A DNA stretch of 6,581 bases from Alphaproteobacteria bacterium (GTDB lineage: Bacteria > Pseudomonadota > Alphaproteobacteria > UBA3830), in assembly GCA_025998595.1 (NCBI GenBank), contig BNWE01000075.1, positions 1 through 6,581 on the forward strand, written 5' to 3'. This document shows, piece by piece, positions 1-5,092 of the stretch; within the stretch, counting starts at the first letter, position 1; the number at the start of each line of letters is the position of its first letter. The translations under genes and the position numbers were made by a program. The notes under the pieces are model-generated. The model was not told the origin of the DNA, did not search any database, and saw only the letters and a program-made list of their open reading frames with translations.

Positions 1-276
1 TTTCCATTCAGCCAATCTCCTTCATAGACATTTCCATTGGCGTGTGTCATTTTTCCTTTTCCATTTGGAAGGCCATTTGCTATATGTCCTTCATAGACGC
101 CTCCGCTGACGTATGTTATTTTTCCTTTTCCTTCTCTTTTTCCATTCAGCCAATCTCCTTCATAGACATTTCCATTGGCGTGTGTCATTTTTCCTTTTCC
201 ATTTGGAAGGCCATTTGCTATATGTCCTTCATAGACGCCTCCGCTGACGTATGTTATTTTTCCTTCTCCTTCTCTT
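1..276 (-). repeat. 138-bp tandem duplication within the MORN array
   Basis: Positions 1-138 and 139-276 match at every base but one by my reading: 128 is t and 266 is c, which turns an REGKG repeat end into REGEG. Each copy spans two MORN units, one of the IANGLPNGKG type and one of the DWLNGKREGxG type. A duplication this clean points to a recent slippage or unequal recombination event, and more copies may follow beyond the window edge. Confidence 0.92.
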
Positions 277-1037
277 TTTCCATTCACCCAATGCCCCTCA
301 TAGACGCCTCCACTGGCGAATGTCATTTTTCCTTCGCCTTCTGCTTTGCCATTCCCCCAATGTCCCTCATAGACACCTCCACTGGCGAATGTCATTTTTC
401 CTTCGCCTTCTGCTTTGCCCTTCACCCAACGTCCTTTATAGACACCTCCACTGGCGAATGTGTATTTTCCTCTTCCTTCTTGATGCCCCATCACCCAATC
501 TCCTTTATAGATGTCTCCATTGGCGTATGTCATTTTTCCTTCGCCTTCTGCTTTGCCCATCACCCAATCTCCTTTATAGATGTCTCCATTGGCGTATGTC
601 ATTTTTCCTTCGCCTTCTGCTTTGCCCTTCACCCAACGTCCTTTATAGACGTCTCCGCTGGCTAATGTGTATTTTCCTCTTCCTTCTTGATGCCCCATCA
701 CCCAATCTCCTTTATAGATGTCTCCATTGGCGTATGTCATCTTTCCTCTTCCTTCTCGATACCCCTTCCCCCAATGTCCTTTATAGACGTCTCCGTTGGC
801 GAATGTGTATTTTCCTTTTTCGTGTAGGGCACCGTTAGCATTGATCTGTCCGACATAGGAATCACCACCAAATTGTTTAGTCACAACTTGCTGTGATGGA
901 CTATGAGGTACAACAGTAACTACCATTCCATGGGCTGTATCAGTTGTTGGAAGAAGAGGATTTGTTCCTTCTGCAACTCCTAAAGCTGTGACTACCATCG
1001 CAGATGCACAGATGATTGTTGATTTGCGTATTTTCAT
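1..1037 (-). CDS. Secreted MORN-repeat protein, 3' end outside window
   Basis: Reading the minus strand from the ATG at 1035-1037 gives an open frame of 345 codons that runs off the window without a stop. A GGAG ribosome binding site sits at 1047-1050, 9 nt from the ATG. Residues 1-22 form a Sec-type signal peptide: charged MKIRK, a hydrophobic stretch, then a likely cleavage site after GVA (A22). Residues 23-60 are a nonrepetitive linker, residues 61-75 a degenerate first MORN unit (YVGQ...NG...EKG), and from residue 76 there are 11 full 23-residue MORN repeats plus 17 residues of a twelfth, each with the YxGxW..G..xGxGK pattern. MORN repeats form beta-hairpin arrays; in eukaryotes they are linked to membrane and phospholipid contacts, and they also occur in bacterial surface and exported proteins. 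The ligand here is unknown. The signal peptide implies a periplasmic, surface or secreted location. The gene probably has its own promoter. Confidence 0.9.
   Translation of the reverse strand, partial: MKIRKSTIICASAMVVTALGVAEGTNPLLPTTDTAHGMVVTVVPHSPSQQVVTKQFGGDSYVGQINANGALHEKGKYTFANGDVYKGHWGKGYREGRGKMTYANGDIYKGDWVMGHQEGRGKYTLASGDVYKGRWVKGKAEGEGKMTYANGDIYKGDWVMGKAEGEGKMTYANGDIYKGDWVMGHQEGRGKYTFASGGVYKGRWVKGKAEGEGKMTFASGGVYEGHWGNGKAEGEGKMTFASGGVYEGHWVNGKREGEGKITYVSGGVYEGHIANGLPNGKGKMTHANGNVYEGDWLNGKREGKGKITYVSGGVYEGHIANGLPNGKGKMTHANGNVYEGDWLNG
399..743 (-). repeat. Second 138-bp higher-order repeat pair
   Basis: Units 2+3 (606-743) and units 5+6 (399-536) are copies of the same two-unit block with about 5 differences in 138 bases, separated by the single 69-bp unit 4 (537-605). 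At protein level unit 2 equals unit 5, and units 3 and 6 differ at two residues (L/F and D/G). This is an older and independent two-unit duplication compared with the one at 1-276. Confidence 0.82.
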
Positions 1038-1078
1038 TTGTATATTCTCCATTAATAAAAAGCTAAAACCATGAATGG

Positions 1079-1107
1079 AGTATGGAGCAATTTTTTGCAA
1101 AGATCAA
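1079..1107 (-). promoter_or_regulatory. Candidate sigma70 promoter of the MORN gene
   Basis: On the minus strand TTGATC (1102-1107) is followed after 17 bases by CATACT (1079-1084). Each box matches 4 of 6 consensus bases and the spacing is ideal. The predicted start would leave a leader of roughly 35 nt before the ATG at 1037. The 193-nt gap from ychF supports separate transcription. Confidence 0.4.
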
Positions 1108-1204
1108 GCAAAAAACATGAGCTTTTCACATATGGATCTCGATAGGACGACAAACAAAAATATGATGTAGGAACATCTCACATACAATAGCAACCAGTAG
1201 CAAA

Positions 1205-1229
1205 GCGAAAATGCCAGTCCGACTCGGAC
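1205..1229 (-). terminator. Weak candidate terminator after ychF
   Basis: One base after the ychF stop codon the minus strand reads GTCCGAGTCGGAC (1217-1229), a 5-bp GC-rich stem with a 3-nt loop, followed by the moderately T-rich TGGCATTTTCG. The stem is short and the T tract is interrupted, so termination would be weak at best. Confidence 0.3.
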
Positions 1230-1230
1230 A

Positions 1231-2322
1231 TCACACGTTGAAGCGGAAGTGGAAGATATCGCCGTCATGAACCACGTATTCCTTGCCTTCTAGACGCATT
1301 TTTCCGGCGGCTTTTACTCCGGATTCTCCATCATAGGCAATGTAGTCGTCATAGCTAATGGTTTCGGCGCATATAAATCCCCGTTCGAAATCCGTATGAA
1401 TTACACCGGCCGCGGCGGGCGCTTTGGAGTTTATCTTGGTTGTCCAGGCGTGGGCTTCCATGGGGCCAACCGTGAAGAATGTGAGCAGATTCAATAGGTC
1501 ATAGCCGCCGCGAATTACGCGCGATAATCCCGATTCGAACAATCCGAGAGAAGATATATACTCGTTTTTCTCCGCTTCGTCGTCCATAACGGCGATTTCA
1601 GCCTCGATTGCCGCCGAAACAACAACGCTACTGGAATTTCTGCCACGAGCGAATTCCGCTACTTTTTCGGTTAGATTATTTCCTTTTGCAACATCGGATT
1701 CATTTACATTACAAACGTACAGAATTGGTTTTCTGCTGATAAGATGCATGGCGTTGGCAAACACCTCCTCATCTTCCGTAAGTTTCAATTGCCGCAACAT
1801 TTTTCCATTTTCAAGCCAATCTATGGATTTAGCCAGAAACGATTTCTCCGCCGCCAGCTCCGGATTGTTTTTTTTCGCAATGGATTGCTCTTTCTTCTTG
1901 AGGCTTTCCAAATCCGCCAGCATAAGCTCCGTTTCCACAACTTCTATGTCGCGAATTGGCTCGACGTTTCCATGCACATGAGTTATGTCTGTATTTTCGA
2001 AGCATCTAACAATGTGGAGAATGGCGTCTGTGCCTCTTATGTGTCCCAAAAACTGATTGCCGAGCCCTTCGCCATCGCTTGCTCCTTTTACGAGGCCCGC
2101 GATATCAACGACTTCCAACTGCGTTGGAATTATTTTTCCGCTTTTGGCGATTTGCGCCAGTTTGGATAAGCGCGGATCCGGAACTCCAACAATGCCGACG
2201 TTTGGCTCGATGGTGCAAAACGGATAGTTCATCGCCTGCGCCGCTGCTGTCTGCGTTAATGCATTGAACAAAGTCGATTTCCCAACGTTCGGTAATCCGA
2301 CTATTCCACAATTAAATCCCAT
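1231..2322 (-). CDS. ychF: Redox-regulated ATPase YchF (OLA1/Obg-like)
   Basis: A 363-residue protein, the usual full length for this universally conserved P-loop ATPase of the TRAFAC/Obg family, which associates with ribosomes and has been linked to translation and oxidative stress responses. The Walker A loop GLPNVGKST is at residues 9-17 and the G3 motif DIAG at 73-76, followed by the YchF signature GEGLGNQFL (85-93). In place of the GTP-specifying NKxD motif there is NVNE at 205-208, the family feature that favours ATP. An inserted coiled-coil region follows G3 (about 130-165). The C-terminal TGS domain (about 279-363) ends in the typical HFRFNV. The start is set by AGGA at 2329-2332, 6 nt upstream of the ATG. 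In many bacteria ychF is next to pth, but no pth lies here; the upstream neighbour is a tRNA gene. No frameshift or missing key residue is visible. Confidence 0.97.
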   Translation of the reverse strand: MGFNCGIVGLPNVGKSTLFNALTQTAAAQAMNYPFCTIEPNVGIVGVPDPRLSKLAQIAKSGKIIPTQLEVVDIAGLVKGASDGEGLGNQFLGHIRGTDAILHIVRCFENTDITHVHGNVEPIRDIEVVETELMLADLESLKKKEQSIAKKNNPELAAEKSFLAKSIDWLENGKMLRQLKLTEDEEVFANAMHLISRKPILYVCNVNESDVAKGNNLTEKVAEFARGRNSSSVVVSAAIEAEIAVMDDEAEKNEYISSLGLFESGLSRVIRGGYDLLNLLTFFTVGPMEAHAWTTKINSKAPAAAGVIHTDFERGFICAETISYDDYIAYDGESGVKAAGKMRLEGKEYVVHDGDIFHFRFNV

Positions 2323-2352
2323 TTTTATTCCTAATCCACATCATGTTACCGA

Positions 2353-2382
2353 AGAATAATCTTTCATGAGAAGCCATGTCAA
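2353..2382 (-). promoter_or_regulatory. Sigma70-type promoter of ychF
   Basis: The minus strand carries a perfect -35 box TTGACA (2377-2382), an 18-base spacer and a -10 box TATTCT (2353-2358, 4 of 6). The predicted start gives a leader of roughly 23 nt that contains the AGGA ribosome binding site. It lies between the tRNA gene and ychF, so ychF need not depend on tRNA transcription. Confidence 0.6.
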
Positions 2383-2459
2383 TGACATATCCGACGCGGA
2401 TTTTCAGGAACTTCAATTCTTAGAGTTATAACAAATACCAGAAAACGTTTATTTTTAAA

Positions 2460-2546
2460 TGGTGCCCCTGGCCGGAATCGAACCAGCACGTCCTTTCGAA
2501 CAACAGATTTTGAGTCTATCGCGTCTACCAGTTCCGCCACAGAGGC
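2460..2546 (-). tRNA. tRNA-Leu (anticodon CAA), CCA encoded
   Basis: The minus strand folds into a complete class II tRNA of 87 nt. The acceptor stem is GCCTCTG with CAGGGGC (one U-G pair), the D stem GCG/CGC surrounds an AACTGGTAGA-type loop, and the anticodon stem ATAGA/TCTGT encloses loop CTCAAAA with anticodon CAA at 2510-2512. A long variable arm GTTC-GAAA-GGAC is present, as expected for leucine tRNAs, then the T arm GCTGG-TTCGATT-CCGGC. Discriminator A and the terminal CCA (2460-2462) are encoded. It decodes UUG codons. It resembles E. coli tRNA-Leu(CAA) in layout. Confidence 0.97.
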
Positions 2547-2558
2547 AACCCGTTCTTA

Positions 2559-2587
2559 TAGATACACCAGTTGATGGATATAATCAA
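2559..2587 (-). promoter_or_regulatory. Possible tRNA-Leu promoter
   Basis: TTGATT (2582-2587, minus) is followed after 17 bases by TATCTA (2559-2564), which would start transcription a few bases before the mature tRNA 5' end at 2546. The -10 box is poor (3 of 6), and an overlapping TATAAG at 2555-2560 is a better hexamer with worse spacing. Confidence 0.3.
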
Positions 2588-2647
2588 TATATTTTCTGCG
2601 GATTTGTGCATGAAGTGATTGCATTGCGTCTAGTGTGTATGGTGCAA

Positions 2648-2830
2648 CTACTGCTTTGCTGGCTCGGAATTTTCTTTTCGGATGGATAGCGTTTTTTGTT
2701 TTAGCTCATCTTGTTTCTTCATTATTTCTTCGTACGAGAAAGATTTCGCGTCCAGAGACGGCAATTCAGGAGTTTTGTAGGAAGAACAGGAAGTGCAGTA
2801 GAACAAAACAAACAACAAAACCCTACTCAT
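2648..2830 (-). CDS. Small putative lipoprotein, function unknown
   Basis: A 60-residue protein not recognised as any named family. It starts MSRVLLFVLFYCTSCSS: a short charged start, a hydrophobic stretch and a lipobox-like CTSC with Cys15 as the likely lipidation site (Cys12 is the alternative; the -3 residue is not the usual leucine). The mature part is only about 46 residues, polar and rich in K and E. Residues about 31-55 could form a short helix or coiled coil. The frame extends upstream to an ATG at 2947, but the extra 39 residues precede and bury the signal sequence and have no well-spaced ribosome binding site, so the ATG at 2830 is preferred, although its own Shine-Dalgarno is also weak. 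A TATAAA at 2849-2854 (minus) could be a -10 box. It lies upstream of the tRNA-Leu on the same strand. Confidence 0.55.
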   Translation of the reverse strand: MSRVLLFVLFYCTSCSSYKTPELPSLDAKSFSYEEIMKKQDELKQKTLSIRKENSEPAKQ

Positions 2831-3122
2831 CTTCACACTACCACAGAATTTATATTTACAAGGCAATAGCACCAAGTGGCTGATGCAAACCGAACTATTT
2901 CTCGAGAAGGCTAGGAGAAACCATCTAAAGATCGCAATGTACTTCATTGTACGTAAGGATCCTTGACAGTGACAATCTCGGAAAAGAACCGATTTGCAAC
3001 ACCACCTCTACCATAAACTATAATATATGATATAAAACTCTTTTGCTATATCACATAACAAGATTAATCATATTTTATTTGTTTATCTCCATATGCAGAA
3101 AACGCCAGTACGGCACGCACCG
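2831..3122. other. Intergenic region without a clear gene
   Basis: This 292-base stretch downstream of tsaB shows no convincing coding frame on either strand. It contains an AT-rich imperfect element at 3028-3053 (7-bp arms TGATATA/TATATCA around a 12-nt loop), a BamHI-type palindrome AAGGATCCTT at 2956-2965 and little else. No convincing rho-independent terminator for tsaB is visible. Confidence 0.5.
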
Positions 3123-3767
3123 TCACGTTAGCCTCGCATTGATGTACAAAGGAGTAATCTTGGATTCTGTCGTGAGTAACTCGGAAAAAGACAGCAGATA
3201 TTTGGCGTTTCTGAAATCGTCGATGTAAATCATTTTTTCACGATATTCTCCCAATTCTTCCCCGGCATTTCCAATAATTACATCGACCTCGTTATTCCGA
3301 ATGTACGACTTTATGTTTTCGTAAGAAGCGACGCCTTCGTCATATATCTCATTCTTGTAATGTCTGAAATACAACTGGCTTTTTTCGCTTTCAATCAGCG
3401 TGACGATGGATCCGTTTACTCTTGTAGATTTTGCATATCTTTCAGCCGATGGCGATAGCATTAATGCATGTGCTGCAAGCACAGTAAAATAATCCACACT
3501 AACTGCCTGAATTCCAAAAGAAAATGCGATTCCTTTGGCGAAACTCTGGGAAACACGAATGCCGGTAAAAGAGCCAGGTCCGGAAGCCGTGATAACGCCG
3601 TCTATTTTTTTCAAATCAATGTTATTTTCACGAATTAACGCATCTACAACACTCGCAAGATTGGCTGAGGAATCCACATCTAGATTTTTCTCGAAAATCG
3701 CACCTTCATATGATATGGCAACAGAGCATCTCTTTAGGCAGGCAGTAACAGCAAGTATGTTTTTCAT
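3123..3767 (-). CDS. tsaB: tRNA t6A37 biosynthesis protein TsaB
   Basis: A 214-residue member of the TsaB (YeaZ) family, the ASKHA-fold scaffold that binds TsaD and TsaE to make N6-threonylcarbamoyladenosine at position 37 of ANN-decoding tRNAs in the cytoplasm. The family hallmark GPGSFTGIR is at residues 63-71, followed by AKGIAF (77-82). The N-terminal strand reads ILAVTACLKRCSVAI, so the usual ILxIDT/S motif has lost its aspartate, and the HxE-type segment near residues 33-40 is also degenerate; neither is catalytic in TsaB, which is a pseudo-enzyme subunit. Length is slightly under the usual 220-235. The ATG overlaps the rnd stop as ATGA, so translation is probably coupled to rnd; no separate strong ribosome binding site is seen. 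The RimI domain that often neighbours or fuses to TsaB is absent here. Confidence 0.9.
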   Translation of the reverse strand: MKNILAVTACLKRCSVAISYEGAIFEKNLDVDSSANLASVVDALIRENNIDLKKIDGVITASGPGSFTGIRVSQSFAKGIAFSFGIQAVSVDYFTVLAAHALMLSPSAERYAKSTRVNGSIVTLIESEKSQLYFRHYKNEIYDEGVASYENIKSYIRNNEVDVIIGNAGEELGEYREKMIYIDDFRNAKYLLSFSELLTTESKITPLYINARLT

Positions 3768-4846
3768 TCCAAAACCACTTTCGAATCTTTGATGGACATC
3801 GATAGCTCCCCCCTAAGAAAAGACAGCGCATAATTTCCAAAAATCTCTTTTCTCCACCCCTGTAGGCACTTCACATCATAGTTTCCATTGGCTAGTTTTT
3901 CCAGCTCCACCGTTGTAGAAATCAAAGAAGGCGCTATATTGTTTTCGATGGATTTTATTTCCAGAATTGCCTTCAGCAGATACACAGATACGTTTCTGAC
4001 GGGCGCTTTCTTTACGATTTCTATGTTTTCCGTCAATTGCTCAGCGAATTTCAAAAATTCTTTCCGCGTATTATTCGTCATCCATCTGGAATTCCGTATG
4101 CTTCTCACGAAAGACACTCCCTTTTTGCATATGTCATTGAGCAGTGAATTTCGAGCAATGGACAGAGCATCGACCTTATTTTCAATGGCTTTGTCGCTTC
4201 TCCATTTGGCCAACTGATTGAACAATTGAGCTTTTTGGTCGTCTGTCGAAAGAGAAACGCCATCGTTTTTTTTGCAAAGCGATAACATCTCATCCAAAAG
4301 CCAATCGTGACGATTTATTTCTTTTAAGGAAGCTAGCTGCTCTTTATATACGGTCCTCAGATACAGAACATCTTCTTTGGAATAGAGTAGTTGTTTTTGG
4401 CTCAGAGGACGGTTCAACCAATTGCTAGTGGAACAATTCTTGTCTAGATTTTTATCGAGGTATTTTTTTACTATATCCTGATAGCTAATTCTATCGCTGG
4501 TGCTCAGCAGCATTTCATAGAGTTGTGTATCGTAAAGATTTGTCACATTTATGCCGTAAATCCCCAATATATCGATATCCTGGGAGCAAGCATGAAAGAC
4601 TTTCAATAATTTCTCGTCTTCGAATATCGGCTTTAAAAACGCAATATCAACATTCACCGGATCAATTATAAAAACCGTATTGGAAGTTGCGATCTGCACA
4701 AGACACAGCAGAGGAGTCTCTAGATTTTCCCGAATGAACTCGGTGTCTACGGCCATAAACGCATCACCTTCGTCAGCTTCGCGGATGTCAGACGCAAGCC
4801 TCTCCAGAAAAAAATCAATGGATTCGGACGTATTTACTAGAATCAT
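3764..4846 (-). CDS. rnd: Ribonuclease D
   Basis: A 360-residue 3'-5' exoribonuclease of the DEDDy family, which trims tRNA 3' ends and other stable RNAs. Exo I is VDTEF (D34, E36), Exo II is HACSQD (D90) with NLYDTQ (D106) behind it, and Exo III is YSKEDV (Y155, D159), so all metal ligands and the catalytic tyrosine are present. Also typical is NWLNRPLSQKQLLY just before Exo III. An HRDC domain follows at about 205-275 (KWRSDKAIENK), and a second, more diverged HRDC-like part at about 285-350 contains LQGWRKEIFGNYAL, which is characteristic of alphaproteobacterial RNase D. The ATG at 4846 is the first start after an in-frame TAG only three codons upstream. It lacks a Shine-Dalgarno and lies unusually close to a -10 box. 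It is the first gene of an rnd-tsaB unit. Confidence 0.95.
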   Translation of the reverse strand: MILVNTSESIDFFLERLASDIREADEGDAFMAVDTEFIRENLETPLLCLVQIATSNTVFIIDPVNVDIAFLKPIFEDEKLLKVFHACSQDIDILGIYGINVTNLYDTQLYEMLLSTSDRISYQDIVKKYLDKNLDKNCSTSNWLNRPLSQKQLLYSKEDVLYLRTVYKEQLASLKEINRHDWLLDEMLSLCKKNDGVSLSTDDQKAQLFNQLAKWRSDKAIENKVDALSIARNSLLNDICKKGVSFVRSIRNSRWMTNNTRKEFLKFAEQLTENIEIVKKAPVRNVSVYLLKAILEIKSIENNIAPSLISTTVELEKLANGNYDVKCLQGWRKEIFGNYALSFLRGELSMSIKDSKVVLE

Positions 4847-4852
4847 GAGGCT

Positions 4853-4881
4853 ATACTACTTTGAAGAAACATTTCTTGCAA
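4853..4881 (-). promoter_or_regulatory. Candidate rnd-tsaB promoter, possibly leaderless
   Basis: On the minus strand TTGCAA (4876-4881) is separated by 17 bases from TAGTAT (4853-4858), each with 4 of 6 consensus matches. Only six bases (AGCCTC) separate the -10 box from the ATG at 4846, so the predicted transcription start falls at or next to the A of the start codon. Confidence 0.42.
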
Positions 4882-5019
4882 GTGTCTGCGATCTGTGTAT
4901 ATATGCTATACTCATTTGAAATGAGAAATTGAATGTGTATAAAAAAGCAGATGCCACTGCAATGCTGTGTTGTGGCTTTCAATGTATCGCATTAAAATAA
5001 AAACCAAAAATATTTTTCG

Positions 5020-5043
5020 AAAAACGCTTGACAAACCGTTTTT
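5020..5043. promoter_or_regulatory. Inverted repeat around the -35 box, possible operator
   Basis: AAAAACG (5020-5026) and CGTTTTT (5037-5043) are perfect inverted arms around a 10-base centre that contains the -35 box TTGACA of the downstream gene. Just upstream lie two overlapping AT-rich palindromes, AAAAATATTTTT (5006-5017) and TTTTTCGAAAAA (5013-5024). Placement fits a repressor site, but A/T-run palindromes arise easily by chance. Confidence 0.3.
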
Positions 5044-5056
5044 TTTTTGCTACATT
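5028..5056 (+). promoter_or_regulatory. Strong sigma70 promoter of the 5093 gene
   Basis: A perfect -35 TTGACA (5028-5033), a 17-base spacer containing a run of ten T, and an extended -10 TGC-TACATT (-10 at 5051-5056, 4 of 6) lie upstream of the secreted protein. Leader length would be about 30 nt. A TATAGT at 5057-5062 is a better hexamer but is spaced too far from the -35. Confidence 0.68.
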
Positions 5057-5092
5057 TATAGTAGGTTTTTTTTGTAAATATAGGAGAAAAAA

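Larger units (their letters stand above)
1..812 (-). repeat. MORN-coding tandem array, 69-bp period
   Basis: Eleven complete 69-bp units and a partial twelfth lie in frame with no indels, encoding residues 76-345 of the MORN protein. Unit boundaries on the minus strand fall at 812, 743, 674, 605, 536, 467, 398, 329, 260, 191, 122 and 53. Several units are nearly identical at DNA level, for example units 4 and 5 share their first 50 or so bases, so homogenisation is recent rather than ancient. The array continues past position 1. Confidence 0.93.

Noticed and set aside
1..812. CRISPR array
   Set aside because: The 69-bp repeats are contiguous, coding and without spacers.
42..838. Two long plus-strand frames (42-665 and 251-838) with Phe/Ser- or Leu-rich repeats
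   Set aside because: They are antisense shadows of the MORN array; the minus strand has the family pattern, signal peptide and ribosome binding site.
1744..2311. Several frames inside ychF on both strands
   Set aside because: They overlap a full-length, fully conserved YchF and show no family features.
2459..2689. Plus-strand frame starting MVPLAGIEPARPFEQQ
   Set aside because: It is the well-known spurious translation of the antisense strand of a tRNA-Leu gene, which folds perfectly on the minus strand.
2831..2947. N-terminal extension of the small lipoprotein to an ATG at 2947
   Set aside because: It would place the signal sequence in the middle of the protein and has a poorly spaced ribosome binding site.
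3028..3053. AT-rich inverted repeat as terminator of tsaB
   Set aside because: The stem is only A/T-rich, the loop is 12 nt and no T tract follows on the minus strand.
3043..3228. Plus-strand 61-codon frame
   Set aside because: It overlaps the 3' end of tsaB in antisense and has no ribosome binding site or recognisable content.
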